Below, piece after piece: positions 1 to 9,806 of a DNA stretch of 64,000 bases. This stretch comes from Symbiodinium natans (lineage: Eukaryota; Sar; Dinophyceae; Suessiales; Symbiodiniaceae), in contig CAJNDS010002791.1 of the NCBI GenBank assembly GCA_905221605.1, positions 1 to 64,000 of the forward strand, read 5' to 3'. Made by a program: the position numbers and the translations under genes. The notes beneath the pieces were generated by a model, which was given only the letters and a program-made list of their open reading frames with translations, did no database searches and had not been told where the DNA came from. Numbering within the stretch: the stretch's first letter is position 1; every line of letters starts with the position of its first letter.

Positions 1-357
1 TCTCCTTAAGTGGGGTTTCTGTTTTGTAGGGTCGTCATGATCTATGGGCTATATTTAAGGTATAAGGGCAGCAGGTAAAGAGGCCACCGGCCTTTATAAC
101 TTAAACTTCTTCTCCTTAACCCCACATAATAAGCCCCCCCTCTATACTCCCCCCCCCCCCCCCAGGTTCCCCCTTAAATAACCTTAGTTAGGCTTACAGT
201 AGTTATCCCACAATAGCCTGAATTATGGGGGGAACCTCGGGGAATCTAGAGGGCGGGGGTGGGTATAGAGGCCGGTAGTAGGGGAACCCATGGTATAAAC
301 CATTCCTCTAAGCCTATCACCCTACACCCCACAGACCCTGAACCGCAAACGCGATAG

Positions 358-453
358 CTAGGACCCGGAGTAGGCACTTTTTCCTTTGTTTCAGGGTTTG
401 GGTTGACGCCAAGCAGGGCACTCTTTGTATTCCGAGGTTCCTCTGGGGTCTAG
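358..453 (+). mobile_element. Family C hairpin element, copy 1
   Basis: Begins CTAGGACCCGGAGTAGGC and ends near GGGGTCTAG, the terminal inverted pair shared by about ten copies in the window. The interior carries the family's TTCCTTTGTTTCAGGG and TTTGTATTCC blocks. No coding capacity. Likely a non-autonomous, introner-like element. Confidence 0.6.
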
Positions 454-526
454 TATCCCTAAACCCTAAACCCCTAAATGCCATACTAAAACCCTGCACC
501 CTCGCCTCCATCTCGGGAGGCCTCAG

Positions 527-607
527 CGGCTGACTCCGGAGCAGGAGCGTGAATATCTGCTTCTACAGGCAGAGTTCATCGAGATCGAGAACAGAATTCA
601 GGCACGG
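527..607 (+). CDS. internal exon, unknown protein (model 1)
   Basis: Acceptor cctcag precedes 27 open codons, RLTPEQEREYLLLQ...ENRIQAR, and donor GTTGAGGG follows. Charged, helix-like composition. Ends in phase 0, which fits the next two micro-exons. Family not recognised. The 5' end of the gene is not visible; sequence 1-357 holds only short telomere-like stretches and a C run at about 151-163. Confidence 0.65.
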
Positions 608-960
608 GTTGAGGGTTTAGGGTTTCGGGTTTCGGGTTTAGGGCTTAAGGGCTAGGGTTTAGGGTTTAGGGTTTAGGGTTTAGGGTTTATAGGTTTATAG
701 GGTTTAGGATTTAGAGTTTCAGGTTTAGGGTCTGGGGTGCTCAGGATTATGTAGAGATGAGGGTACACAGAAGTTGCTTGGGGAAGTTTGAGGTCTACGT
801 GGGGTTCTAGATAGAATTGCGGGTCAGCAGTGGTTGTCCAAGCTTTGGCATCAACGTGGACCGTTCTTCAAATTACGGAACCCTGTAATTCTCCTAGAAG
901 CGTGTCCCAAGACAAACAAAAACAACACGGATGGCCTAAACCCGAAACCCTAAACCCCAG

Positions 961-974
961 CTGACCCTACAACG
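961..974 (+). CDS. 14-nt micro-exon (model 1)
   Basis: Lies between CCCTAAACCCCAG and GTTTAGGG arrays. Reads LTLQ plus two bases that join the first base of the next exon to make Arg. Accepted because phase carries from 527-607 into 1107-1134. The intron 608-960 has TTTAGGG repeats at its 5' end and CCCTAAA at its 3' end. Confidence 0.45.
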
Positions 975-1106
975 GTTTAGGGTTTAGGGTTTGGGGTTTA
1001 GGGTTTAGGGTTTAGGGTTTAGGGATAGCCCTCTGAACCTTGATGTTTAGAGGCCCCCCCCCCCCCCCCCCCCCCTCCCCACGAAGAAAGTGAGTCCACC
1101 CTTCAG

Positions 1107-1134
1107 AAGCCTTGAGCTTGAAGGCCTCAGCTCG
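1107..1134 (+). CDS. 28-nt micro-exon (model 1)
   Basis: Follows a long C run and cttcag. Reads (R)SLELEGLSS, then donor GTTTAGGG. Phase 2 in, phase 0 out. Confidence 0.5.
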
Positions 1135-1558
1135 GTTTAGGGTTTAGGGTTTAGGGTTTTGGGTTTTGGGTTTAGGGTTTAGGGTTTAGGTTTAGGGGTT
1201 AGGGTTTAGGGTTTAGGGGTTTAGGGTTTAGGGTTCAGGGTTTAGGAGAATCCTTAGGGTTTAGGGTTTAGGGATACTGGGTTTGGGAGTACTATACTTT
1301 AATACTTGTTTTGGTTCAGGGTTCTTATTCTACCTACTTATCCCGACAATGCATATACCTTTTTTTTTTCTCCAGGGTCTGCGCCAAAGTAGGTTTCTTC
1401 TCTGAGCCCTAAACCCCACAAGCGTTTCTGGGGTTTAGGGTTTGAGGTTTCGGGCCTTGGTGCTCGCACCCCCTAGAAATACCTTAAAACCTGAACTCAG
1501 GGGTTTAGGGTTTAGGGTTTAGGGTTTAGGGTTTAGGGTTCTGCTTCGCGGCCTCTAG

Positions 1559-1640
1559 GAATACGTGAACCGCGAATGCGTGCGCCTCTTCCGCAAGAAG
1601 CGGACGGTCGGTGACGACCCGAGCCAAGAGGAGGACCTGG
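1559..1640 (+). CDS. internal exon (model 1)
   Basis: Acceptor gcctctag, then EYVNRECVRLFRKKR...SQEEDL, 27 codons plus one base; donor GTTTGGTGTAGGG. Highly charged. Phase 0 in agrees with the exon before. Protein not recognised. Confidence 0.7.
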
Positions 1641-2103
1641 GTTTGGTGTAGGGTTTAGGGTTTGGGGTTTAGGGTTTAGGGTTTAGAGGTTAGGGTTTAG
1701 CGTTGTCATTGAAGTTTAGGGTTTAGGGTGGGGTTGAGAGGGTTGAGGGGTTATATGGTTTTGAGGTTTTTTGTTATATATCAAGTTTGTGGTTGATTGT
1801 TCCAGGTTGCATGGGAGGGGTTTAGGGCCTTATGGGGTTTTGGGCGGTTCGGTTCGGTGTGCAGGTATTTCTGGGTGTATAGGTCGCGATGTGTAACAGT
1901 CAAACCCCAAACCCTAAACCCTCAACCCTAAACCCTCGCCCTTAGGTCGATCGAAATCCGAAACCCTACCAAACCCCAAACCCTAAACCCTGAACCTTAG
2001 ACCCTCCCCCAAACCCCTAATCCCAAAACTGCTAACCCTAAACCCTAAACCCTAAACCCTAAACCCTAAACCCTAAACCCCCAAATTTGAGAATCGAAGT
2101 CAG

Positions 2104-2210
2104 GACCGAAACAGCATGCGCGAAGCCGCTGCCGCCATGCTGCGAGACAAGTGGCCGCGCCTTTCTTGTGCCGTGTCCCTGTGGGCAACCTCCCAGCCCT
2201 AGGAATTATA
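2104..2210 (+). CDS. exon, 3' boundary uncertain (model 1)
   Basis: Preceded by a CCCTAAA array and aagtcag. In the phase left by 1559-1640 it reads PKQHARSRCRHAARQ...GNLPALGII up to a GTTTAGGG donor. Another frame, DRNSMREAAAAMLRDK, is also open, so the frame rests on phase continuity only. Confidence 0.5.
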
Positions 2211-2298
2211 GTTTAGGGTTTAGGGTTTAGGGTGTAGGGTGTAGGGTGTAGGGTTTGGGGTTTGGGGTTTGGGGTTTGGGGTTTGGGCAGGTATTCAG

Positions 2299-2374
2299 AC
2301 CCAGGGACATGGCGACAGCTTATTCCTTCCTAACTGACATGCTGGGCGAAGCAACTTGTATCCAAAACTACTAA
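2299..2374 (+). CDS. candidate exon ending at TAA
   Basis: After gtattcag, one frame reads PRDMATAYSFLTDMLGEA...NY then TAA. Protein-like composition, but the phase does not obviously join 2104-2210. It could be an internal exon with an unseen donor. Confidence 0.4.
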
Positions 2375-2478
2375 TTGCTGAAGAAGCCCCATTTTTTGAT
2401 GTGGGTACCAGGGATTGTGATGTTTTATTCTTTTGGGTTTATTAATCAAGTAGCAGAAAATGCTCATGACACTTTAGC

Positions 2479-2585
2479 TTGGTAGCCCACTGGTACATTT
2501 TGTCTTTTTTGTTCAAGGTTCCCTTATAAAGTAAGCAACCCCCAAAAGAGTTCCCTTATAGAAATTTGGTTACTGGGCTACTAAG
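2479..2585 (+). mobile_element. Family B hairpin element, copy 1
   Basis: TTGGTAGCCCACTGGTAC at the left pairs with GGTTACTGGGCTACTAAG at the right. The inner block GTTCAAGGTTCCC...AAGTAAGCAACC is shared by all B copies. No ORF. Confidence 0.65.
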
Positions 2586-2635
2586 TCACGGCCTTCATAA
2601 TATATACATATATACATATCAGCGAAGTTACACGG

Positions 2636-2752
2636 GTTCCTCACTATCCCTTAAAGGGTTCTGACGCATGGGCCCATGGGTTTTATAGGTCATAGACGGG
2701 TGATATAAGGATTCCCCACTTGAGGGCCCATGTCAAGGAACCATGTATCTAC
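2636..2752 (+). mobile_element. Family E hairpin element, degenerate
   Basis: Shares CCTTAAAGGGTTCTGA and GGGCCCATGTCAAGGAACC blocks with E copies at 13.7, 45.5 and 52.9 kb. The outer left arm is eroded. Confidence 0.5.
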
Positions 2753-3279
2753 TATAACTCTACTGATGACTCGCCCCAAACCCCCCTTCGTATGGTTCAT
2801 GAGGCAGTATCCGCTATTCCGGCTGCAGACTTCTTCTGGTTTCCAATGTTGCCCTAAACCCGAAAGCCTAAATCCTAAACCCAGGCGATTTTTAGGCACC
2901 TCTGTATCCAGTTTGGGTCTTTGGCTTTGTGCAAAGAGTTTAGGGACTTAGGGCAGGTGAGGAAAAAGTGGTAGGGCTAGAGCTCTGTGGGTATGCAACA
3001 GAAGCCCTTTTGCTTCTCCTGCCCTACTCTACTCTGAACCTTAGCTTCTCTTCGGCTTTGTATGACTGAGATACAAGAGCGACCATGGATCACTAGCTTA
3101 GGAGCCCTCTACGTTTTTCGTAGATTTTTTTCAACACCCCTTATCAGGATTCTTGTGGGAGTTTACGAGAATAGGAAAGACCCCAGCGCATAGATCCCAC
3201 ACCCACACGGGTTCAGGGTTTAGGGTTTTAGGGTTTAGGGCTGATGGAGATGTGGAAGGAATCGAGCTGGTGCCCACAG

Positions 3280-3335
3280 CCATTTCCGTGGCATCGAGTC
3301 GAATGCGGAAAAGTGCATGATCCATGGGGATGTTG
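3280..3335 (+). CDS. internal exon (model 1)
   Basis: Acceptor gcccacag; reads HFRGIESNAEKCMIHGDV then donor GTGCCTTAG. Phase 2 in, phase 1 out, matching 3653-3687. A minus-strand reading is also open, but it lacks splice logic and a partner. Confidence 0.6.
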
Positions 3336-3652
3336 GTGCCTTAGTTAGGGGTTTAGGGCTTAGGGTTTCTCCCTAACCTCTAGACCCCCAAGCCTTCAAG
3401 ACCATATGCTGTAGCTATACCGCTATACCTACAGGGTGGCACAGACCTGCTTAATGTGTTTCTTTGAGTCGGCTACGAAAGAATCCTCAACCGAACCCCC
3501 CCAAGAAAGAAACCTTAACCCAGGGATTTTCCCTTCTTCTTTGGGATCTACACCCGAACCCTAAATCCTAAACTAGCCCTAAACCCTAAACCCTAAACCC
3601 TAAACCCTAAACCCTAAACCCTGAGTGAACCCTACCTGCTGCGCTCATGCAG

Positions 3653-3687
3653 TTGACGAGGCTGCGCTGCAACCCCTGTGCGTCATG
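3653..3687 (+). CDS. internal exon (model 1)
   Basis: CCCTAAA array, then gctcatgcag; reads (V)DEAALQPLCVM and donor GTGTGGCG. Phase 1 in agrees with 3280-3335. Confidence 0.55.
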
Positions 3688-3839
3688 GTGTGGCGGCAAT
3701 GAGCGCAGGGCCATTCTTTGGAAGCCCAAACCCAAACCTTATCAACACCCAACAAACACTAAACCATCTAATCACTCAAGGTGCACCATGTAATCCCGCA
3801 AACGGTAGAAGGTACCTCATTCCCCTGAATCCGTACTAA

Positions 3840-3953
3840 CTTGGTAGCCCAGTAGTACCCCTGAGCCCCTTTTTTTGGGTTCAAGGTTGCCTCATAGAGT
3901 AACCAACCCCCAAAAGGGTGCCCTTACTAACAGATGGTTGCTGGGCTGTCAAG
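3840..3953 (+). mobile_element. Family B hairpin element, copy 2
   Basis: CTTGGTAGCCCAGTAGTACC left end, GGTTGCTGGGCTGTCAAG right end, with the shared AAAGTAACCAACCCC-type core. Confidence 0.65.
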
Positions 3954-4129
3954 TATACGCACCAAACCACATACACACTGAACCATATGAACACTAAACC
4001 CTATAAAGCCTAAACCCTACAAACCCTAAAACCCAAACCAATCGTACTGTTTGGGTCACAAACAAAACCCTATCCAACTTACTGGTTCTTGGAAGGAGGG
4101 AATCAAGTACTCCATGTAACCCCTCAAAG

Positions 4130-4210
4130 GGTATGTTCCTCTTATACTAACAGATAGTACCCGCTATTATATTCCTATCAAGGACTGTTCGTATAAGGGG
4201 ACCATCCCAA
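4130..4210 (+). mobile_element. Family A hairpin element, degenerate
   Basis: ATGTTCCTCTTATACTAACAG ... GTATAAGGGGACCATCCC arms, eroded relative to the copy at 8.8 kb. Followed after about 35 bases by a B copy. Confidence 0.5.
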
Positions 4211-4245
4211 CGTAGAAAGTATCTCGTCCCCTGAATCCCTACTGA

Positions 4246-4356
4246 CTTGGTAGCCCAGTGGTACCCTTTTGCCCCTTTTTTGCTTCAGGGTTCCCTAAGA
4301 AAGTGAGCAACCCAAAAAAGTGTGCCTTATTGGAATATGGTTACTGGGCTACCAAG
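4246..4356 (+). mobile_element. Family B hairpin element, copy 3
   Basis: Near-complete copy: CTTGGTAGCCCAGTGGTACC ... GGTTACTGGGCTACCAAG. Adjacent A and B copies show that different families insert close together in one intron. Confidence 0.7.
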
Positions 4357-4541
4357 CATGAGATAGTCACCTTATCAGGACAATATAGGTATAGGGAGTA
4401 CTGTCCTTCATTTTTGGGTGGGGGGTTCCTAAGCAAATAGTACTAACCCCTAAGCCCAGAACCCTAATAGTAGACAAAGAGCCAATAGGTAAAAAACCCT
4501 GCAAAACCCTACGGGTTCCTTGCGTTTCTTGGGAGTGTCAG

Positions 4542-4583
4542 CGCTGGACTTCCTGGCGCGGAAAAGCGGCTGGGATTCCTCGG
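4542..4583 (+). CDS. internal exon
   Basis: Acceptor gagtgtcag; reads LDFLARKSGWDSS; donor GTAGTTTTAGGG leads straight into a TTTAGGG array. Good codon composition. Protein unknown. Confidence 0.5.
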
Positions 4584-4927
4584 GTAGTTTTAGGGTTTAG
4601 GGTTTAGGGTTTAGGGTTGGAGCTTAACAAAGCCGGAATGTTTTGGTTCTGGCGGGGGGTCGGGTGGGGTCTGGATTCACTCCCCAACCCCAAGCCTGCA
4701 CAGGGTCTCTTTTGGGCGGGGGAGAGAAAGTGGGGGGGCCGAGGGAGGGCAAGTATTCCCGTGCAGCGGCTGGTCGCGTCTTTTTTTTTTAAACTTTCTC
4801 GGCAGGTGCTGTTAAACCCTAAACCCTAAACCCCAAACCCGAAACTCTAAACCCCAAAAATTCCCTTGACTGGCTTGGAGCGCCTTGCTGACTCCCGTGG
4901 CGCCTACTTCTCTCTCCGGCGCTGCAG

Positions 4928-4994
4928 GTTGAACTGCGATCCCAGAATCTACAAGCCTTCACTGTCCAACCTCCTTAACGTCCTGAAGCCATAC
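4928..4994 (+). CDS. internal exon
   Basis: Acceptor gcgctgcag after a CCCTAAA array; reads LNCDPRIYKPSLSNLLNVLK PY, donor GTCCGC. Phase does not join 4542-4583 directly, so an exon or donor between them is missed or the first exon belongs elsewhere. Confidence 0.5.
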
Positions 4995-5010
4995 GTCCGC
5001 CCTCAACCCC

Positions 5011-5041
5011 TGAGGATCTATGTACTCATGTAGTCTGTATG

Positions 5042-5076
<35 letters not shown>

Positions 5077-5125
5077 GACTTGGGCCTTGCAGGGGTTCCC
5101 ATAGAGTAGCTCTAGGGCACAAGTA
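5011..5125 (+). mobile_element. Family D element, AT-expanded partial copy
   Basis: GATCTATGTACTCATGTAG, a TA microsatellite (about 5041-5077), then GACTTGGGCCTTGCAGGGG, matching the left half of family D. The right arm is mostly lost. Confidence 0.45.
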
Positions 5126-5452
5126 AGAAATATCACAGGTGCATGGGCCGCTGGGAAACCGTATACCCTTGAAGTCCTCAAGCCAGGGAAGTCTATATCC
5201 CCCTTGTGAATTATTTGTTGGTTCATATAAAGCCCAAGAGGACACTAAGAAGAATATTTTTATTAAGGATTAAAGGGGAGTGTAGAAGTTTTTTTTGCGT
5301 CCACAGCCGCAGTCAGCCTCAAGACCAGTGGCGAGCTCATGTTTGTTTTTTGTTTCAGGGTTTGTGGTGCAGATGGGGTTATGGGGGTTTAGGGTTTAGG
5401 GTTTAGGGGGCCTCAGGAGTTTTTTGGCCACTAGGACGCTGCGTTTCCACAG

Positions 5453-5569
5453 GCCAGCACATCGTCACAGCTGTGTTCAGGAGCGCTGTAGACGACTCAA
5501 TGACGGGAACAGTGTCTAGATGGGCCTACTCACACCACACATGTCAAGCCTTCGATGCCTTTTTGGGGG
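5453..5569 (+). CDS. internal exon, 117 nt
   Basis: Acceptor tttccacag; reads QHIVTAVFRSAVDDSMTGT...QAFDAFLG, then donor GTATGACC. Long open frame with balanced composition. Ends in phase 1. Confidence 0.6.
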
Positions 5570-5641
5570 GTATGACCCACAAAGCTGAAGCCCTTTTTCC
5601 TTCCTAGTAAACTCAGCTTCTCAGTTGCTGCTAGCCGGTAG

Positions 5642-5690
5642 GTTTCGAGGCTACGCGCATCCATTGCGCACGATCGCAATGGAGGGGCAG
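5642..5690 (+). CDS. internal exon
   Basis: Acceptor gccggtag; reads FRGYAHPLRTIAMEGQ then donor GTATGG. That frame needs phase 2 in; phase from 5453-5569 would give a different, also open, frame. Confidence 0.45.
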
Positions 5691-6342
5691 GTATGGATGA
5701 TGCCATGGGCAGAGGCAGAGGGGCTGCAAGTTTTCCTTAACCCTCTCCCGAAACGCCAAACCCTAAACCCTAAACCCCAAAACCTTCAAAAAACGTACGG
5801 CGTCCCCTACTAAGAGTGCCTTCGGATAGCAATGGCTCTCTGCCCTTTGAGCAAAGGGTCGGCCACACCCTGCAGTAGCCATAGCCATAGCATAAATAGC
5901 ATCAACTAGGGCCCAGAGGGTTTAGGGTGTAGAGTTCAGAGGGTTTAGGGTGTAGAGTTTAGGATTTAGGCTTCGGGGCCCTTTAAACCAAAAAGGGCTT
6001 CCCTTGGTTACGTAGTCTTGGGTCTAGTGAACTGCGGGGCGATTTCTTATCTTAAGATGTGTTGAGCTCACTATGGGCCGCCTACGAACAATAATCTGGT
6101 GTCAAACCCTAAGCATCCACACGCCCTAAACCCCAGACCCTAAATGGACACAGACTGGCACGCAATGGGTTTAGTTTTAAGGTTTTGGTTCGAGGCAAGG
6201 GAGCCCTCAACCCGAGACCCTGCACCTTACGAGCAAAGGGAACCCCAAACCCTAAAACCCTAAACCCTGAAACCCTAAACCCTAAACCCTAAACCCTAAA
6301 CCCTACTACCCCTGAACCCTAAACCCTAAACTCAAGAGCCAG

Positions 6343-6437
6343 AGAAGGGCCCTGTGGCAGAAGCCAACCCCGACCTGGTCGAGCGACAGCTGGAGATGAA
6401 GTGGGAGCTTGATCTGATGGGCCACTTCCCGGAACTG
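6343..6437 (+). CDS. internal exon
   Basis: CCCTAAA array, then gagccag; reads KGPVAEANPDLVERQLEMKW...GHFPEL, then donor GTGATTGC. Phase 0 out matches 6716-6795. Amphipathic, helix-rich. Confidence 0.65.
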
Positions 6438-6504
6438 GTGATTGCTCCTCCACCACTTGAAGGTTCATGGGTACTGCTTAGGGTTTAGGGTTTAGGGTTT
6501 AGGG

Positions 6505-6604
6505 TTATAACCCCGAGTAGAAGTCTACTTATAACCTACTTAGAAGACTTAGGGGGCTTATAAGTGCAGTTAGAATTGGGGGTAAAAGTACCCTGAACCT
6601 CCAA
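6505..6604 (+). mobile_element. Family F element, degenerate
   Basis: TATAACC...CTACTTATAACC and TTATAAGTGCAGTTAGAATT blocks resemble family F at 8.3 and 43.5 kb. Weak. Confidence 0.35.
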
Positions 6605-6715
6605 GCAGGAGAGGGCAAGTCCGCTACGCACTTGTGGGTTTAGGGTTTAGGGTTCAGGGTTCAGGGTTCAGGGTTTAGGGTTTAGGGTTTAGGGTTTAGG
6701 GCGTCGAGCTACCAG

Positions 6716-6795
6716 TTGCCTTTTCCCGACCTGTTCAAGTGTATGCCCGGGTCAAAAATGTCGCCCAGTTTGCCGTCGCTGGTCGCCTATGCCCG
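6716..6795 (+). CDS. internal exon
   Basis: Acceptor gctaccag; in the incoming phase reads LPFPDLFKCMPGSKM...LVAYAR, donor GTCCCC. Another frame ends at TAA in the following CCCTAAA array, so this could also be a terminal exon. Confidence 0.5.
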
Positions 6796-6925
6796 GTCCC
6801 CTAAACCCTAAACCCTAAACCCTAAACCATAAACCCTAAACCCTAAACCCTAAACCCTAAACCCTAAACCCTAAACCCTACCTAAACCCTAAACCCTGGC
6901 TCGGGGCATCGTGGTCAATGCTCAG

Positions 6926-6991
6926 ACGGCCCTCGATCATCCTTTGCCTTTCCCCCTTTGGTTCGGCTGCAGCCCGAACCCTAAACTTAGG
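6926..6991 (+). CDS. candidate exon
   Basis: In the phase left by 6716-6795 it reads RPSIILCLSPFGSAAARTL, a short hydrophobic stretch, up to GTTTAGGG. Supported only by phase and acceptor atgctcag. Confidence 0.35.
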
Positions 6992-7042
6992 GTTTAGGGT
7001 TTAGGGTTTAGGGTTTAGGGTTTAGAGTTTAGGGTTTAGGGT

Positions 7043-7240
7043 TTATGTTTTAGGGTTTAAACCCCAAACACCCCGAACCCTAAACTTGAAACCCAACGAT
7101 CCTAGGGTTTAGTTTAGGATTTAGGGTTTATGTTTTAGGGTTTAAACCCCAAACACCCCGAACCCTAAACTTGAAACCCAACGATGGTTTAGTTTAGGGT
7201 TTAGGGTTTATGTTTTGGGTTTAAACCCCAAACACCAAAC
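7043..7240. repeat. 85-bp tandem repeat, about 2.4 copies
   Basis: A unit of TTTATGTTTTAGGGTTTAAA ... TTGAAACCCAACGAT occurs at about 7043-7102 and 7128-7187, with a partial copy after 7207. Within each unit TTTAGGG and CCCTAAA motifs face each other. Confidence 0.7.
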
Positions 7241-7266
7241 CCTAAACCCTAAACCTTCCTGCTCAG

Positions 7267-7366
7267 ACTACTTCGACCGATGCCAACTTCGCAATGCGGG
7301 GATTCCCGGCGGCTTGTTGGGTTGCTGCTGCTCAGGCCTTTAGGCCGAGATACCACCGCAGTTCGG
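7267..7366 (+). CDS. candidate exon, frame ambiguous
   Basis: Follows a CCCTAAA array and ctgctcag; donor GTGATTTGG. All three frames are nearly open; the fullest reads TTSTDANFAMRGFPAACW.... Exon by position, not by recognised family. Confidence 0.4.
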
Positions 7367-7467
7367 GTGATTTGGTATGACTCCTAGAAATGAATGCTAT
7401 AACTTGCCCAAAGTCGTAAACGGCCTGGGTTGAAGTGCATATGGTTTCCCAGCCCCCAAAATTTGAA

Positions 7468-7580
7468 ATGGGGGTTTCCGAATTAGGGAGGTCTTCGTGG
7501 GGGTCCTTAGAACAAGGGAATTCTACTATTTGGGGGTCTATATTGGGGGTCCTATCCTTGTTTTCGTAAACCCCCAAATG
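7468..7580 (-). mobile_element. Family H element
   Basis: Reverse complement of the element at 34203-34312: shared GTTTACGAAAA, AATAGTAG-ATTCCCTT and AATT-CGGAAA-CCCCC blocks. Opposite orientation argues for transposition rather than local duplication. Confidence 0.6.
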
Positions 7581-7854
7581 ACCTTTAGCAGTGGCCTGGC
7601 ATCTTTAAAGTATTGCAGGCCATAATCATTGTGCACTTGAAAGGCTCGGGTTTGGGCTTCTTAGGGCTCTTGTGCCTCCTGAAAGGGTTCTTAGGGCTCT
7701 AACCCAAAATCGGGGTCTTAGCGCTCTTGTGCCTCCTAAACCCTAAACTCCTAATCCTGATCCCCAAACCCCCAAAACCGTTGCTGGAGCTTCGGGAGGG
7801 TGAGACCTAGTTACAGGGTTGCTTCAGGTTCGGGCTTTGGGGTTCATTTAGGGT

Positions 7855-7928
7855 TTAGGGCGCAGGGTTTAGGGTTTAGGGTTTAGGGTTTAGGGTTTAG
7901 GGTTTAGGGTTTAGGGTTTAGGGTTTAG
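7855..7928. repeat. TTTAGGG array
   Basis: About nine nearly perfect TTTAGGG units in the G-rich orientation, upstream of the candidate exon at 7998. The stretch 7581-7854 shows no gene, only scattered telomere-like units. Confidence 0.85.
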
Positions 7929-7997
7929 CGTTTCAAGACTTTGGGCCGCCGGTCAGGGTCTAGGGTTTCGGCTCTATCCGTCGGGCGATGTTCGCAG

Positions 7998-8055
7998 AGT
8001 TCTGCTTCTCCGCCCCTCATCCTACAGCCCGTGCACCCGCTTGCTCCCGGCGCGG
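7998..8055 (+). CDS. candidate exon, frame ambiguous
   Basis: Acceptor gttcgcag and donor GTTGGC bound a GC-rich segment. The possible frames SSASPPLILQPVHPLAP and FCFSAPHPTARAP are both open. Confidence 0.35.
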
Positions 8056-8249
8056 GTTGGCTATGCACGGTCGGACCATCAAACTTAAGGACCCTACACC
8101 CTAAACCTTAAACCCTAAACCCTAAACCCTAAACCCTAAACCCTAAACCCAGGCTCTAAGGAACTTGAATTGAAGCAATATATCGGCCCTTGGGTTCACT
8201 CTACTCCCCCAGACATGCCGTCTTTCTTTCTGCCTTACCTAAGGGTACT

Positions 8250-8444
8250 TGGAGGTTCATGGTACCTACGAACCAATGGGTTTAGGGTTTAGGATTTAGG
8301 GTTGAGGGTTTAGGGTTTAGGGTTTAAGGTACATAGGAACCAATTATAACTGTACTTATAACCCACTTATAAGCCCCTTAAGTGTCGTAAGATTGTTATG
8401 GGCACAGTGAGAAGTACAGTTATAGTTGGTTAGTATGTGCCCAC
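8250..8444 (+). mobile_element. Family F element split by a telomere-like array
   Basis: GGTACCTACGAACCAAT at 8261-8277 is repeated as GGTACATAGGAACCAAT at 8328-8344, with a TTTAGGG-type array between. After it the hairpin continues: ATTATAACTGTACTTATAACC ... ACAGTTATAGTTGGTTAGTA. The direct repeat suggests that the array was inserted into the element. Confidence 0.7.
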
Positions 8445-8476
8445 AAGTGAGCTCAACCCTGCGTGTCCGCTTCCAG

Positions 8477-8567
8477 TGGGGCGATGCTGCTGCTTTTGCA
8501 CTCTCGTTTTGGCCCTGCGAAGGTCCGATGGGTTCTACGTTCCGCAAGATCTGCCACAGGAGCGGAC
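8477..8567 (+). CDS. internal exon
   Basis: Acceptor cgcttccag; reads WGDAAAFALSFWPCEG...KICHRSG, then donor GTACATCTCC, followed by a C run. Ordinary composition with cysteines. Protein unknown. Confidence 0.55.
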
Positions 8568-8763
8568 GTACATCTCCCCCCCCCCCCCCCGCCCCCAAAG
8601 CCAGTAACTTCCTGAACCTTAAGCCTTACACCTACCTTTGGGTATAAGAGGTGTACGCCCACCCCAACCCCCCGCCCCCCTTCCCCCCCCCCTCCCCGCA
8701 TCTTGGCAAATATCCGCATCTTAGATCCTCATACCCTAAAACTAAACCTTTCGCCCTATATCT

Positions 8764-8863
8764 TGGGATGTTCCCCCTTATATTAACAGTCCTTCATAGG
8801 GATTACAATAGGGGGTACTGCAATCCCTACTAAGGACTGCGAGTATCAGGGGGAACATCCCAA
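8764..8863 (+). mobile_element. Family A hairpin element, complete
   Basis: Near-perfect palindrome: TTGGGATGTTCCCCCTTATA ... GAACATCCCAA with inner AGTCCTTCATAGGGATT / AATCCCTACTAAGGACT. About 100 bp, a central 10-15-base loop, and no ORF. Confidence 0.8.
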
Positions 8864-8981
8864 CCCGTATCATATGCCCTAAGCCCTAAACCCTAAGCCC
8901 TGAACCCTGAACCCTAAACCCTAAACCCTAAACCCTAAACCCTAAACTTCAGCTCTAAGGGGAGTAGGGCTGCCTTGCCAG

Positions 8982-9069
8982 GACTTCACCGCGGGTCAGG
9001 CGGAAGCGACCATGGACGCCGACGCGGCTCCGGGGGGCAATCAGGCAGCTCAAGGGACATCTGGGGCTT
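8982..9069 (+). CDS. internal exon
   Basis: Acceptor ccttgccag; reads DFTAGQAEATMDADAAPGG...AAQGTSGA; donor GTTTTTG into a TTTG microsatellite. Ala/Gly-rich and acidic. A second frame is open, so moderate confidence. Confidence 0.55.
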
Positions 9070-9255
9070 GTTTTTGTTTGTTTAAGATTTGTTTATTCTT
9101 TTATTATTTTATTTGTTTTTTTTGTTTTATTTGTTTATTTGTTTGTTTGTTTGTTTATTCGTTGATTTGTTTGTTTGTTTATTTGTTTGTTTGTTGATTT
9201 GTCTATTTGTTTTTTCATTTTGATTGTTTAAGTTTTTTTTTTTTTTTTTTTTTTG
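9070..9255. repeat. TTTG/TTTA microsatellite and T/G runs
   Basis: Mostly TTTG and TTTA units, ending in a T run and a short G run at about 9228-9263. Lies at the 5' end of an intron. Confidence 0.8.
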
Positions 9256-9315
9256 GGGGGGGGGTGTTCGGCTTATGTTTAGGGGGTTGTAGGGCCTTAG
9301 GGTTTTTGGGGTTTT

Positions 9316-9318
<3 letters not shown>

Positions 9319-9409
<91 letters not shown>
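9319..9409. repeat. poly-T tract of about 90 bases
   Basis: Uninterrupted T run. On the sense strand of the gene it would be a very long pyrimidine tract; no exon follows within 300 bases. Confidence 0.85.
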
Positions 9410-9412
<3 letters not shown>

Positions 9413-9806
9413 GGCTTTTAGGGTTCAGGGTTTTGAGGTGTAGCCCTGAAACCCTAGACCCTAAATTTAGGTTCCTCGGGTTTGGGGGCAGTAGAGATTC
9501 TAGAATAGTATAGAACAACAGTTGAGTGTCCTGCCTTGAGGGACTGCAGGGTGTGCTGGGTGCAGGGAGGGGTTGGGGTTCAGAGGTTCCGGACGTGTGT
9601 AGGATTTAGGGCTTAGGGTTTAGGGTTTAGGGCTTAGGGTTCAGGGTTTAGGGTTCAAAGTTTAGGGTTTGGAGGTTTAGAGGTTTGGGTTTTAGGGCTT
9701 TCGAGTTCAGGGCACAAGTGTCCTCCTAGATCCTTCCAGAACACATTGCGTAAGGCAATTATCACATCCGCACTACTCTGGCCTATGCAAAGATTATAGG
9801 GTTCTT

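Noticed and set aside
8453-8719. Minus-strand frame over 8453-8719
   Set aside because: Covers G/C runs; the + strand has a clean exon at 8477-8567.
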